Below, piece by piece: positions 18,287 to 28,177 of a stretch of 44,950 bases of DNA; positions within the stretch are counted from its first letter, which is position 1, and each line of letters begins with the position of its first letter. This DNA is from Opitutales bacterium (GTDB taxonomy: Bacteria; Verrucomicrobiota; Verrucomicrobiia; Opitutales; Coraliomargaritaceae), in assembly GCA_018607135.1 (NCBI GenBank), contig JABBCA010000080.1, positions 1 to 44,950 of the forward strand, given 5' to 3'. The notes beneath the pieces are model-generated. The model did not search any database. It saw only the letters and a program-made list of their open reading frames with translations, and had not been told where the DNA came from. A program made the position numbers and the translations under genes.

Positions 18287-20490
18287 CAAAAAATAAAGGA
18301 AAACGTATCGCACTGGTCAGTCTTCATGGGCTTATCCGGGGAGAGGACTTAGAGCTTGGTCGTGACGAAGATACTGGTGGTCAAATCCGCTATGTGCTCG
18401 AGCTCGCGCGTGCGCTTGCCGAGAGTCCAGAAGTGGAACGAGTTGATTTAATCACTCGTCAAGTCGTGGATGATCGTGTCTCTGATGATTACGCGAAGCT
18501 TGAAGAGCAGATTGCAGATAAAGCTTACATCGTGCGAATCCCGTTTGGGCCGAAGCGTTATTTGACGAAGTCTAAGCTGTGGCCATACATGGAGATGTTT
18601 GTGGATCAGTGCCTCAACCACTTTCAGCGTACACACACTGCTCCCGACGTGATACATGGGCACTATGCAGATGCGGGCTATGGAGGCGGTCAGCTAGCGC
18701 GTTTGATCGGAGTGCCTTTCATCTTTACTGGACACTCGCTTGGGCGCGTGAAAAAAGAGCGCCTGTTGGAATCTGGGGTCAGCCCTGAGAAGATCGAGGC
18801 GCGCTATGCCATTTCGAGTCGTATTGAGGCGGAGGAGTTTGCCTTGGAAACTTGCCAACTGATTTGCACCAGCACGCATCAAGAGGTTCGTGAGCAATAT
18901 GAGTGTTATGAACACTATGTGCCGCAACGTATGGAAGTGATTCCGCCAGGGGTGGATTTGAGTTCTTTCCATCCGCCTCGTGAAGATGAGCCCGAATTTC
19001 AATTAAAGAAGGATATCGACGCCTTCTTACATGATGCTTCAAAGCCAATGATTGTGGCGATGGCGCGGCCTGATGAACGTAAAAACTTGGAGATGCTCGT
19101 GAAAGTATTCGGTGAGTCTCCTGCGTTACAACGAGAGGCGAATTTAGTGCTGATCATGGGGAGTCGCGACGATGTTCGCCAGATGCCACATGGTCAAAAA
19201 ATGGTGCTCAACAATGTGCTCCAGCTGATTGATGTCTATAACCTGTATGGTAAGATCGCGTATCCGAAGCAGCATAAGTCGGGTGACGTGCCAGCACTGT
19301 ATCGAGCGATTACGCAGTCACGCGGTGTCTTTATTAACGCCGCAATGACGGAGCCGTTCGGACTGACATTGCTTGAGGCGGCAGCAAGTGGTGCCCCAAT
19401 CGTGGCAACGAATGATGGTGGGCCGAGTGATATTATTGCCAATTGCAAGAACGGTCAGCTCGTAGATCCGTTCGACCCGAAGGCAATAGAGCAGTCTCTG
19501 ATGCATGCCTTACTTGAGCACGATCAATGGAATGAATGGTCCAAAAATGGTCTTGAGAATGTAAACAAACACTACTCATGGAAACGTCATGTGATGCGCT
19601 ACTTGCGCGATGTGAACGAGGTGCTTGAAGAAACTTACCATTCGCCCGATATTGCACGCGGACGTAAAACGCGCCGCTTACCGCAGATTGATCGATTGAT
19701 CATCGCGGACATTGATAACACGCTCACGGGTGACGATAAAGCGATGCAGGATTTCTTCAAACTCATGAGTGAGGCGGAGGATAATATCGGATTCGGAATT
19801 GCTACCGGGCGACGCTATGAAGAAGTCATTGCGTTGATGGATGAGTATGAGATTCCGCAACCAGAAGTGTTGATCACTTCGGTAGGCACCGAAATCTATT
19901 ACGGGAAGAATTACACTTTAGATAAAAGTTGGCAAAAACACATCGATTTCCGCTGGGAGCCAGATCGTATCCGTGAAGTGTTGCTCGGGATTGAAGGGCT
20001 GCACCTACAAGAGGATCGAGAGCAGTCTAAATACAAAATTAGTTTTGGAATTGATCCAACAGTCGCACCGAAGGTGGGAGTTATTAAGCGAATTATGCGT
20101 GAGCATGGCTTGCGCGCGAAGGTGGTCTTCTCGCTAGGGATGTTCCTCGATGTGATCCCATTTCGTGCAGGTAGTGGTATCAGTATTCGCCACATGGCGT
20201 TCAAGTGGGGCTTTCCTCTGGAGAATATTTTGATTGCTGGGGATTCGGGTAATGACGAAGAGATGCTTGCCGGGAATACTTTGGCTGTAGTGGTGGGTAA
20301 TTACAGTTCAGAGCTGGAAAAGCTACGAAAGTATCCACGTGTTTATTTCGCAGATGCGCATCATGCTGCAGGTATCATTGAGGGAGTCGGATATTACAAT
20401 TTCCTCGATACGATTACCATTCCGAATGATAAGTCTGTAGAAATAGAGTCCGAATCTGAATTTGAAAACGAAGCCGACGCTGATGCCTGA
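18283..20490 (+). CDS. sps: Sucrose-phosphate synthase with C-terminal HAD phosphatase domain
   Basis: A 735-residue two-domain enzyme making sucrose-6-phosphate from UDP- or ADP-glucose and fructose-6-phosphate. The GT4 part (about 1-460) has the N-terminal [23 protein letters not shown] segment common to sucrose synthases and [21 protein letters not shown], and the donor-binding EPFGLTLLE (E357 to E365). The HAD part (about 470-720) has DIDNT (D476, D478) and GDSGND (654-658), so its catalytic aspartates are kept and it may also remove the phosphate. A separate phosphatase gene lies at the other end of the cluster. The tail is acidic and low-complexity. It overlaps both neighbours. Confidence 0.93.
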   Translation: MTKNKGKRIALVSLHGLIRGEDLELGRDEDTGGQIRYVLELARALAESPEVERVDLITRQVVDDRVSDDYAKLEEQIADKAYIVRIPFGPKRYLTKSKLWPYMEMFVDQCLNHFQRTHTAPDVIHGHYADAGYGGGQLARLIGVPFIFTGHSLGRVKKERLLESGVSPEKIEARYAISSRIEAEEFALETCQLICTSTHQEVREQYECYEHYVPQRMEVIPPGVDLSSFHPPREDEPEFQLKKDIDAFLHDASKPMIVAMARPDERKNLEMLVKVFGESPALQREANLVLIMGSRDDVRQMPHGQKMVLNNVLQLIDVYNLYGKIAYPKQHKSGDVPALYRAITQSRGVFINAAMTEPFGLTLLEAAASGAPIVATNDGGPSDIIANCKNGQLVDPFDPKAIEQSLMHALLEHDQWNEWSKNGLENVNKHYSWKRHVMRYLRDVNEVLEETYHSPDIARGRKTRRLPQIDRLIIADIDNTLTGDDKAMQDFFKLMSEAEDNIGFGIATGRRYEEVIALMDEYEIPQPEVLITSVGTEIYYGKNYTLDKSWQKHIDFRWEPDRIREVLLGIEGLHLQEDREQSKYKISFGIDPTVAPKVGVIKRIMREHGLRAKVVFSLGMFLDVIPFRAGSGISIRHMAFKWGFPLENILIAGDSGNDEEMLAGNTLAVVVGNYSSELEKLRKYPRVYFADAHHAAGIIEGVGYYNFLDTITIPNDKSVEIESESEFENEADADA

Positions 20491-22441
20491 TATTGACCTC
20501 GAATACGAAGCTCAACGTTCGCTGAATCGCATCAGGCCTAAGATCCTCTCTAAGGTCGATGGGGCGGTAGCATCTCCATCCGAGCGTGCCCAGCTAATCG
20601 AGACGATGGATGGAAGACTTGCCGAACATTGGCCGCGTTTGTTCCTTTTACTGTATCGTCTCTACGGTGACCACTACGACTTCTTTTTCTACTTGGAAAG
20701 TATTCTTTTGACGGCAGTCGACTGTTGGCTGAGTCGCCCCGAGGAATTACAGCAACTCGATATTCGCCGCGAAAATGATCCAGGCTGGTATCTGTCAGAA
20801 CGCATGGTGGGCGGTTCGCTTTACGTGGATTTGTTTAGCGATGACCTCAATCAGTTGCGTGACAAGATTGCTTACTTTAAAGGTTTAGGACTCACATACG
20901 TGCATTTGATGCCATTGTTTAAAGACCGAGAAGGGCAGAGCGATGGAGGCTACGCGATTACCGATTACCGTGCGGTGGATCCGAATCTCGGCACCATGGA
21001 AGATCTGCGTTCGCTGGCAACGGATTTTCGTAAAGTCGGCATCTCACTCGTGATTGATTTCGTGTTTAATCACACTTCAGACGACCATGATTGGGCGATA
21101 CGTGCGCAGGAGGGTTCACGTGAACATCAAAATTATTATCATATGTATTCAGACCGCACGACTCCGGATCACTATGAACAAAATTTGCGTGAGATTTTTC
21201 CAACAATACGGCGCGGGAACTTTACCTGGCATGAGGGATTACAGCAATGGGTGTGGACCACGTTTAACAGCTTTCAATGGGACTTAAAGTATTCCAATCC
21301 AGAGGTCTTCCGTGCGATGGCGGGCGAGATGCTCTTTCTCGCCAACACGGGAGTGGAAATTTTACGCCTCGATGCAGTGGCCTTTATTTGGAAGCAGATG
21401 GGCACGATGTGCGAAAATTTGCCTGAAGCGCATTTGTTGATTCAAGCATTCAATGCGGTCTGTCGTATCGCAGCGCCTGGTTTGGTATTTAAATCAGAAG
21501 CTATTGTGCACCCTGATGAGGTGGAGAAATACATCGACCGCGATGAGTGTCAGATCTCCTATAACCCGACAATGATGTCGCTGATGTGGGAAAGTATCGC
21601 GACACGTGAGACGAAGCTCTTAAAGCAGTCGCTGAGTCATCGTCACACCTTGCCATACGGCACCTCTTGGGTGAATTATTTGCGCGGGCATGACGATATC
21701 GGCTGGTCGTTTGATAACGAAGATGCTTGGGCAGTTGGGATTAATCCGGATGATCATCGCAACTTCTTGAATTCATTTTATGCAGGTGGTTTTCCAGGCA
21801 CTTTTGCATCGGGTGTGCCTTTCCAGCATAATGAGGATACGGGGGACATGCGCGTGTCAGGGACTATGGCGTCGCTTGCAGGTCTTGAGCAAGCATCGTT
21901 AAGCAAGGACTCTGTGCTTATTGAGATGGCGGTGCGGCGCATATTTATGATGTATGGTGTGCTTTCGAGTATCGGAGGGATTCCATTGATTTTTCTCGGG
22001 GAGGAGTGGGGCTTACTGAATGACTACAGTTATCTCGAAGATCCAGATAAAGCTATAGATAGTCGTTGGGTGCACCGGCCTCGGATGGATTGGTCGATTC
22101 TTAAGGAATTGAAAAAGGAAAAATCAGTAAAGAAGCGTCTTTTTCAGTCGATGCAGCAGCTGTTTGAGGCGCGCAAACAGATTCCAGCTTTGAGTGGTAA
22201 TAGCATGCGGCTACTACAAGTCGAGCATCCGCATGTGCTGGCTTACCTGCGCTGGCATGATGCGAATACATTGACGGTGATCGCTAATTTTTCAGAGCAT
22301 CTGCAAACGGTGGATGTCAGACAGCTACGCACTGAGGGTTTGTCGCATTTCTTGAAAGACGTTTTAACAGATAAGGAAGTTTCTACACACGACTACCTCA
22401 CTTTAGAGCCCTACGAAGTGCTGTGGTTAAAGGAAGATTAA
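20483..22441 (+). CDS. ams: Amylosucrase (GH13 subfamily 4)
   Basis: A 652-residue GH13 enzyme that splits sucrose and transfers glucose to alpha-1,4-glucan, releasing fructose. The amylosucrase pattern is clear: N-terminal helical domain, [29 protein letters not shown], nucleophile D297 in LRLDAVAF, acid/base E339 in FKSEAIVHP, and D404 in RGHDDIGW. Length matches known amylosucrases (about 640). A TTG start at 20462 is possible, but ATG 20483 is preferred; it overlaps the SPS stop by 8 bases. The end overlaps the convergent gene at 22438 by 4 bases. Sucrose phosphorylase is less likely, given the length and the HDDIGW motif. Confidence 0.93.
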   Translation: MPDIDLEYEAQRSLNRIRPKILSKVDGAVASPSERAQLIETMDGRLAEHWPRLFLLLYRLYGDHYDFFFYLESILLTAVDCWLSRPEELQQLDIRRENDPGWYLSERMVGGSLYVDLFSDDLNQLRDKIAYFKGLGLTYVHLMPLFKDREGQSDGGYAITDYRAVDPNLGTMEDLRSLATDFRKVGISLVIDFVFNHTSDDHDWAIRAQEGSREHQNYYHMYSDRTTPDHYEQNLREIFPTIRRGNFTWHEGLQQWVWTTFNSFQWDLKYSNPEVFRAMAGEMLFLANTGVEILRLDAVAFIWKQMGTMCENLPEAHLLIQAFNAVCRIAAPGLVFKSEAIVHPDEVEKYIDRDECQISYNPTMMSLMWESIATRETKLLKQSLSHRHTLPYGTSWVNYLRGHDDIGWSFDNEDAWAVGINPDDHRNFLNSFYAGGFPGTFASGVPFQHNEDTGDMRVSGTMASLAGLEQASLSKDSVLIEMAVRRIFMMYGVLSSIGGIPLIFLGEEWGLLNDYSYLEDPDKAIDSRWVHRPRMDWSILKELKKEKSVKKRLFQSMQQLFEARKQIPALSGNSMRLLQVEHPHVLAYLRWHDANTLTVIANFSEHLQTVDVRQLRTEGLSHFLKDVLTDKEVSTHDYLTLEPYEVLWLKED

Positions 22442-23247
22442 CGAGCACTTGTTTCATTCATTAGGCGTTGCACTTGATCGGAGGTGCTCTCTCCATTCGC
22501 CGGTTGCTTTCTGTAGAAACGGTTTGTTTTTGTCTCTTCGTGTTGGTGCGTCTTGGTATCGCCTTTGCCGTGTGTGTATATGGTCACAGTGGGTGGGCGA
22601 TAGTAATAGCGCCGGTCAACCGCGGGATCGGTGTAGTAGCGCAATCCGTAGTTGTCTCGGCTTCGAGCTTCGGCCTCGTCGCGAGCCTTCTCTGCTTCAA
22701 GACGAGCGGTCGCGGCGTCTTTTTCAGCGAGCGCGACCCGGGCCTCTAGCTCAGCGATGCGCTGTTGAGCTTGAAGTTCCTTAAGCTCGACTTCGTAGCC
22801 TTCTAGTGAGCGTGCGATTTCTTCAGAAACGTCGATTTCTGGATAACGAATTTGAAAGCTCCGCCAATAATCGACTCGGTCTTTGGCTGGCAGGGCGTGG
22901 AAGGCATTACTCTTTGTTTTGGCCGCCTTGATTTGCTTACCTTGTTCAATGCGTTGCTCCGCCTCTTTTTCTTGTTGTATAGCCCACTCTTCACGTTCTT
23001 TGCGGAGTCGCTCTTGATCCGCTTTAAAGTCTTCGGGGCTCATTAAGTCGAGTGCGGTAATTTGGTCTTCTTTGAAAGTGACCTCACCTTGTGGATAGAG
23101 CAGGAGTGTTTTTTCTCGGAGCTCGATAGTGCCTAAGGGTTTACCAAGGGCTTCAATGGTGTCTTTGAGACTGTCTCCCACTCGCAGATCGTAATTCGCG
23201 AACAACAGTGCCGGCAGTAAGAATAGGGGTAGTAGGTATGCCTTCAT
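22438..23247 (-). CDS. Exported coiled-coil protein with SmpA/OmlA-like N-terminus
   Basis: A 269-residue protein with a signal peptide ([17 protein letters not shown]). Residues about 20-75 ([17 protein letters not shown], then [13 protein letters not shown]) look like the SmpA/BamE-type fold that opens many small outer-membrane assembly proteins. Residues about 75-105 and 150-195 are charged helices rich in E, K, A and R that should form coiled coil. The tail is rich in Y, H and T and appears disordered. It is the last gene of the HIT-phoH-pgpH-ybeY-exosortase run, 41 bases after the exosortase. Function unknown; a periplasmic or envelope-attached location is likely. Confidence 0.7.
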   Translation of the reverse strand: MKAYLLPLFLLPALLFANYDLRVGDSLKDTIEALGKPLGTIELREKTLLLYPQGEVTFKEDQITALDLMSPEDFKADQERLRKEREEWAIQQEKEAEQRIEQGKQIKAAKTKSNAFHALPAKDRVDYWRSFQIRYPEIDVSEEIARSLEGYEVELKELQAQQRIAELEARVALAEKDAATARLEAEKARDEAEARSRDNYGLRYYTDPAVDRRYYYRPPTVTIYTHGKGDTKTHQHEETKTNRFYRKQPANGESTSDQVQRLMNETSAR

Positions 23248-23288
23248 AATTGATTACCATAAGCAGTGTCTGAAAAATAGCAACACGA

Positions 23289-24251
23289 CTAGTGCGTCGA
23301 CGCTGGTGAGTCAGTCTTTGGCTTTGTAGGGGCTTCGTAGTTGATGGGGCCATTTAAAAAGACCCATACAAGGGCTAAGCAGCTCCAATAGGTGATGGTG
23401 CCGACAATTTCATGCATCAAGTGGTAGTGCTCCATGAGTGAAGGGGCGAGCAGCACGATAATGACGATGCGTAGGGTGTTGAAAAGAAAGCCCAGCACCA
23501 CGCCGAGAAGTAGATTGAGCGCACTATCGAAGAGGCCTAGTTTTCGATAGATTGCGAGCATCAGTGAGAGTAGGAGGCTGGTGAGGATCACTCCAAAGCC
23601 ATTACACTCTGAGGCCACATGGAATGGATGCTCGTTCACAAACATCAGTAGTTGAGGAGCGCCTGTTGCTTCTGCTTGATTGAGACCAAATTCTACCGTT
23701 TTTCCGAGCATTTCAAGAATGCCGCCACTCCATTGACCGGCTAGTGAGCGCAGTGGCCAATCCAAGGGTTGCATTAAAATACTCAGCAATAAGAAGGCGC
23801 ACAAGGTGCCAGCTACTGTCTTCGTTAAGCGTTTGGTATCTTCACCAAAGGTGAACAGCACCAGCGAACCCAGTGCTAAACAGTATGCGGGTATGCTGAG
23901 TAGGGTCAAGATTACGCCTAGGTTTCCTTGTTGAAGCGCGTCCACCTTGTGCGCGATTAGGTTGATCACCAATAGAGCATAGGCGGCATAAAGGTAATTA
24001 CGTGCGGAACTGTTTAAACTCAGGGGTTTGATGATACGAACGCACCCAAAGCGAATCAGCATCAAGCAGGCAGCTAGTAAAACAATCAGCGCATGAAGAA
24101 TACGACTTTGTTCTTCCGTCGAGTGTGCAACCCACTTCGTAATTGGTAGTAGTGCGATGAAGAGGCAACCATAGAGCACTGCGTGTATCCAAAAATCAGC
24201 GGTCCGGATTTTTTCGACTAAGGTCTTGGCGAGTTGTTTGCGAATGGGCAT
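23289..24251 (-). CDS. Exosortase/archaeosortase-family transpeptidase-like membrane protein
   Basis: A 320-residue membrane protein with about eight hydrophobic segments. The exosortase catalytic triad is recognisable: C216 in VASECNGFGVILTSL, R261 in LFNTLRIVIIV, and H280 in MHEIVGTITYW. Exosortases cut C-terminal sorting signals (PEP-CTERM-like) and pass exported proteins onward, often in species that make extracellular polysaccharide. No protein in the window ends in a PEP-CTERM-like tail, so its substrates lie elsewhere. It follows ybeY by 67 bases on the same strand. The exosortase subtype cannot be set from sequence alone. Confidence 0.85.
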   Translation of the reverse strand: MPIRKQLAKTLVEKIRTADFWIHAVLYGCLFIALLPITKWVAHSTEEQSRILHALIVLLAACLMLIRFGCVRIIKPLSLNSSARNYLYAAYALLVINLIAHKVDALQQGNLGVILTLLSIPAYCLALGSLVLFTFGEDTKRLTKTVAGTLCAFLLLSILMQPLDWPLRSLAGQWSGGILEMLGKTVEFGLNQAEATGAPQLLMFVNEHPFHVASECNGFGVILTSLLLSLMLAIYRKLGLFDSALNLLLGVVLGFLFNTLRIVIIVLLAPSLMEHYHLMHEIVGTITYWSCLALVWVFLNGPINYEAPTKPKTDSPASTH

Positions 24252-24318
24252 ATTCTAAATAGCAGGAGCGTGTCTCCAACGGACAGGAAATCGTATTTAA
24301 AGTGCCGTAAGCACTGTA

Positions 24319-24780
24319 TTATTTTAGAATGAAATTCGCTCCTAAATGGGCATTATCGAGTAATTGCAGTGCTGCTTGCTCGGCTTCACGCATTTTCGTG
24401 CGGTCGGCTTCATTGCGATCATCGTAGCCCGCTAGATGCAGCCAGCCATGGACTAGATACAGGCTAAGCTCACGGCTGAATGGTAGCCCGAGCTCCTCAG
24501 CGCGGCTTTGCGCGTGGTCGACTGAAACAATAATCTCACCCGCAGATTCCATTTCAGTGTTGGCTGGAAAGGTGATGACATCGGTCGGCGTGGGGTCATC
24601 CATAAAATCTCCGTGCACTTGAGCGATCACGACATCGCTTACGAACGCGATGGAAAGCTCGCCGCTTTGAATCGGAAACTTGCCCGATTGCTCGATCGCT
24701 TGGAAGAGTGCTTGAGTCTCAGCTTCGGGTGCCGTGAGAGCACTATACTGGTTGCTGATTTCTAGGCTGATCTTTTCCAT
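24319..24780 (-). CDS. ybeY: Endoribonuclease YbeY
   Basis: YbeY is a zinc-dependent RNase needed for 16S rRNA 3' end maturation and ribosome quality control. The core motif reads HGWLHLAGYDD (residues 111-121 from ATG 24780), with H111 and H115 as metal ligands. The third usual His (HGxLHLxGYDH) is Asp here. PTPTDVITFP and GEIIVS upstream also fit the family. The frame is open to 24849, but ATG 24780 gives the usual N-terminus (MEKISLEISNQ) and a 38-base overlap with pgpH instead of 107. The order phoH-pgpH-ybeY is the common bacterial arrangement. Confidence 0.92.
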   Translation of the reverse strand: MEKISLEISNQYSALTAPEAETQALFQAIEQSGKFPIQSGELSIAFVSDVVIAQVHGDFMDDPTPTDVITFPANTEMESAGEIIVSVDHAQSRAEELGLPFSRELSLYLVHGWLHLAGYDDRNEADRTKMREAEQAALQLLDNAHLGANFILK

Positions 24781-27160
24781 TTTTTGCTTTGGCGCTTTCG
24801 CTGTTTTTATCCTCTTTCTTCTCTGCTTTTGGATATTCGACACGAGCATGCAACATGTTCAACACAGTGTAAGTGAAGCTACGGCGAATCAATGCGAGCT
24901 CGTGAAAGGTGAGTGGACATTCGTCCAATTGACCATCTTCGATGCGATCTTTAAAGATGCTATCGATGAGTTCTTCGACGGCAGGCTGTGTCACTTTTTT
25001 CAGTGTGCGGCTTGCCGCTTCGACGCTGTCTGCAAAAAAGATAATCGCGCTTTCCTTGAAACGTGGCCGAGGGCCATCGTAGCGGTAGGTGCTTTCATCT
25101 ACTTTTTTGAGCTCTTGTGGTTTGCCGTTCTTTTGAGAGCCAGCGGTTTCGCCTAATTCTTTCTGCTTTTGTTGGGCTTGATAGTAGAAATATTTGATGA
25201 GTGTAGTGCCGTGGTGTTGGCGGATTACATCGACGATGACCCGTGGCAGTTTGAATTTGTGCGCGAGTTCGACGCCTTCCTTTACGTGAGCTTTGATGAC
25301 CAGAGCGCTCATTGAAGGATTTTGTGCATCGTGAGGGTTGATTCCGTCACGTTGATTTTCGGTGAAATACTCTGGCTTTACCAATTTCCCAATGTCGTGG
25401 AAAAAACAGCACACACGGCAAAGAAGTGGGCTTGCGCCAATTTCTGCTGCCGCATTTTCGGAAAGATTGGCGACCATTAAGCTATGGTGATACGTGCCCG
25501 GTGCTTCCATTTGCATGCGACGAAGTAGTGGGTGATTAAAGTCGGTGAGTTCGAGTAGCGTAATCTCTGAAGTGATTTTAAAGAGTTGTTCGAATACCGG
25601 AAGTATGCCTGCGGCAATAATACCAGTGAGTGCCCCTACAATTAGAGCGATCAGTGTTTGCTGGCCGACCAGTCCGACAGTAAACCCATTGATTAAGCCC
25701 ACCGCTGCGCCAGCGATTGCTGCAGTGGAACCAGCGATAAGGCCTGCGCGCACAAGCTCCGATCGCTTCCGAATATTTGAAGAAACGTAGCTGCCAGCAA
25801 CCCCGGAGAGGAAAGCGATCAGCATAAACTCAATTGAATTTCCTTGGACGATGCCAAATAGCACGGCCACGATGAGCGCAGATAGCACTGCAGGCGAGGT
25901 GCCAACTAGCACTGCGACAATAATCGGAGCGAGTGCATAGGGCGCCGTGTAAGGGAGCATGCTGATCGTCGGGCGATCATTGATCAGCGCGATTTCACCG
26001 ACTTCGATAATCAGGCGGACGATTAGAAGGTTGAGCAAAATACAGACAGCGGTGATCGCTATGGCACGATTACGTTTATGTATTTCACGCAAGCCTTGAC
26101 GGATGTAGATCAAAATAGCGAGTAGTAGGGTCGTGGTCAGGATCACTCGCTCAATAAATAACTGGTTGAAAATTAAGGAGTTGTTGCCGCGCTCAAGCTC
26201 GACTTCCCTGTAAAACTTCAAGCGTTCTAAATCGGCCTCGCGTATGATTGAGCCTGGCTCAATGAGCGTCTGCCCTTTCTTGTAGGCTTGGACCGGTGGC
26301 TCAATGTCGGCAATGGCGCGCTCGATCGCACGAGTGGTGCCGCTTGCACTGTAGAGCAGGTTCGACTGAACTCCTGTGCGGAAGATTTCAAACAAAGAGC
26401 GAGCAGTTTGTTTATTGCCAGAGAGTGCGTTGATTCGCACACGTAGCGCTACGAGTGCGTCGCTGAGTATGCGCGCATCCGGCAGGTTGTAGCGTCCTTC
26501 CTCATCTACTAGTTGGATGACCGTGATTTGATGCGAGGCATTCTGTGTGCTTTGTGAAAGATAGATGCCATCATCGTAGAGTGCCTTTAGGATTGATAAG
26601 GAGTCCTCGAATAAGCTGGAGCGTTCTCTGGGTATATGGCTCGCGGTAAAGTCGATGATGACTTCGGGGTCAATATCCAGACTGTAAGACTGGATCAGCG
26701 CGCCAATTCGCTCGGTGAGTTTGAAAATAACGATTTCTTGACCTTCCGCTTCGAATTCAATCTGTGTTTTTGCAACGTTACTCGTTAGATCGCTTACGAA
26801 GTTTTGAAACTCGTTGTAAGGTTGAAAGGTTCGTTCGAATACGGGTGGCACTCGTGCACGCACTTCCTTCGAAATTTGCTCTAGCTGCACCTTACTCGTG
26901 TAGTCGAAATCAAATTCTGCAACAACTCGATTGGGGGCCGGTTGATTGAGAATAATGCGTGGGCCCTTAGGTTTTTGACCCAAAAAGCAAATTATGATTA
27001 CGAGCGCGGCAAAAATAAAAAAGAGCCCAGCTTCAATCATTCGACTGGTTTCAAAAAACATGGATTTTGCTTCTTTATTTGCCGCGCGTCCGGATTCTTT
27101 GCGCGTGGGCAAGGAATCACGTTTCCTGCGATGGGAAGGTTTTTTCGAAAAGAAAGTCAT
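24743..27160 (-). CDS. pgpH: PgpH-type 7TM-HD cyclic di-AMP phosphodiesterase
   Basis: An 805-residue inner-membrane HD-domain hydrolase. One N-terminal membrane segment (about 43-62) is followed by a large extracytoplasmic domain (about 65-335). A block of about seven membrane segments (about 345-545) leads to a cytoplasmic HD domain with RMQMEAPGTYHHSLMVANL, CCFFHDIGKLVKPEYF, and RQHHGTTLIKYFYYQA. This is the PgpH/YqfF architecture, known in Firmicutes to hydrolyse cyclic di-AMP. Whether this organism makes that nucleotide is not shown in the window. The tail is charged and disordered. It starts 19 bases after phoH and overlaps ybeY. Confidence 0.92.
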   Translation of the reverse strand: MTFFSKKPSHRRKRDSLPTRKESGRAANKEAKSMFFETSRMIEAGLFFIFAALVIIICFLGQKPKGPRIILNQPAPNRVVAEFDFDYTSKVQLEQISKEVRARVPPVFERTFQPYNEFQNFVSDLTSNVAKTQIEFEAEGQEIVIFKLTERIGALIQSYSLDIDPEVIIDFTASHIPRERSSLFEDSLSILKALYDDGIYLSQSTQNASHQITVIQLVDEEGRYNLPDARILSDALVALRVRINALSGNKQTARSLFEIFRTGVQSNLLYSASGTTRAIERAIADIEPPVQAYKKGQTLIEPGSIIREADLERLKFYREVELERGNNSLIFNQLFIERVILTTTLLLAILIYIRQGLREIHKRNRAIAITAVCILLNLLIVRLIIEVGEIALINDRPTISMLPYTAPYALAPIIVAVLVGTSPAVLSALIVAVLFGIVQGNSIEFMLIAFLSGVAGSYVSSNIRKRSELVRAGLIAGSTAAIAGAAVGLINGFTVGLVGQQTLIALIVGALTGIIAAGILPVFEQLFKITSEITLLELTDFNHPLLRRMQMEAPGTYHHSLMVANLSENAAAEIGASPLLCRVCCFFHDIGKLVKPEYFTENQRDGINPHDAQNPSMSALVIKAHVKEGVELAHKFKLPRVIVDVIRQHHGTTLIKYFYYQAQQKQKELGETAGSQKNGKPQELKKVDESTYRYDGPRPRFKESAIIFFADSVEAASRTLKKVTQPAVEELIDSIFKDRIEDGQLDECPLTFHELALIRRSFTYTVLNMLHARVEYPKAEKKEDKNSESAKAKNGKDQPRNQQPV

Positions 27161-27179
27161 AATGAAAAGGTTCGTTTAC

Positions 27180-28133
27180 TTACTCTGGCGTATGTTGCGC
27201 GTAGGCATTGATAATACTTTGCACGAGCGGGTGGCGGACGACGTCTTGGCCGTCGAAGTAAAAGTGTTCAAGGCCGTTGATATTCTTGAGTAGGCGTGTC
27301 GCTTCCTTGAGGCCTGATTGCTTGGCGCGTGGTAAATCGATTTGTGTGATGTCTCCAGTGATTACCATGCGACTGCCATCGCCGAGGCGGGTGAGGAACA
27401 TCATCATTTGTTCATGGGTGGTGTTTTGCGCTTCATCGAGCACCACGAATGCATTGGCGAGCGTGCGACCACGCATGTAGGCGAGTGGCGCGATCTCTAC
27501 GATGCCACGCTCGACGAGTTGCAATGTCTGTTCCTTGCCGATCATTTCATTCATCGCGTCGTAAAGCGGAGTGAGGTAGGGCAAGATTTTCTCTTGGAGC
27601 TCGCCAGGTAAGAAGCCGAGTGCTTCGCCCGCCTCAACTGCGGGCCGAGTGAGGATGATTCGCTCGACAGTGCCGTTCATGAGCTCTTTCAGGGCCATTG
27701 CCATTGCAAGGTAGGTCTTACCCGTGCCTGCAGGGCCAATGCCAAACGTGATCGGATTTTTCGTGATACACTGCAGGTAGCGCTTTTGGTTGAGCGTCTT
27801 GGGGATCACGCTCTGTCGCTTGAGTTTAATCACTAAAGGGTTGGCATAGATTTCACGTAGCTCATCGCTTTTGCCCTCAGCCACGCAGCGAAGTGTGTAG
27901 TGGAAGTCAGAGCTGCGGATACGGATGCCTTGTTGACGACCCGCCTCCAAGAGCTCAAAGACGGCCTTGGTTTGTTCGATACCAGCAGCGTCGCCGTCAA
28001 TGCTTAGCCAATCATCCCGTGTGGTGAGTTGAACCTTGAGCGCGCGCTCAGCTTCTTCCAAGTTACGCACATCATCGGAATACAACTGGCTGAGTTGTCG
28101 CGCATTTGGAAAGTGTAGTGTTTCAGAAGGCAT
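27180..28133 (-). CDS. phoH: PhoH-family ATPase (PhoH-like RNA-associated NTPase)
   Basis: A 317-residue P-loop ATPase. It has GIGPAGTGKTYLAMAMAL (Walker A), RPAVEAGEALGFLPG, FVVLDEAQNTTHEQM (Walker B, DEAQ), and ITGDITQIDLP, all diagnostic of PhoH. An N-terminal KH-like or YjeF-like region (about 1-100) is typical of the PhoH/YbeZ group, which works with YbeY in rRNA processing. The frame runs to 28211, but ATG 28133 (MPSETLHFP) is the likely start. It is the second gene of the minus-strand run, between the HIT gene and pgpH. Confidence 0.94.
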   Translation of the reverse strand: MPSETLHFPNARQLSQLYSDDVRNLEEAERALKVQLTTRDDWLSIDGDAAGIEQTKAVFELLEAGRQQGIRIRSSDFHYTLRCVAEGKSDELREIYANPLVIKLKRQSVIPKTLNQKRYLQCITKNPITFGIGPAGTGKTYLAMAMALKELMNGTVERIILTRPAVEAGEALGFLPGELQEKILPYLTPLYDAMNEMIGKEQTLQLVERGIVEIAPLAYMRGRTLANAFVVLDEAQNTTHEQMMMFLTRLGDGSRMVITGDITQIDLPRAKQSGLKEATRLLKNINGLEHFYFDGQDVVRHPLVQSIINAYAQHTPE

Positions 28134-28177
28134 AGAAGTCCTTAAGTAAAGTGTAACGAGTTGGACGTAGGAATTGC

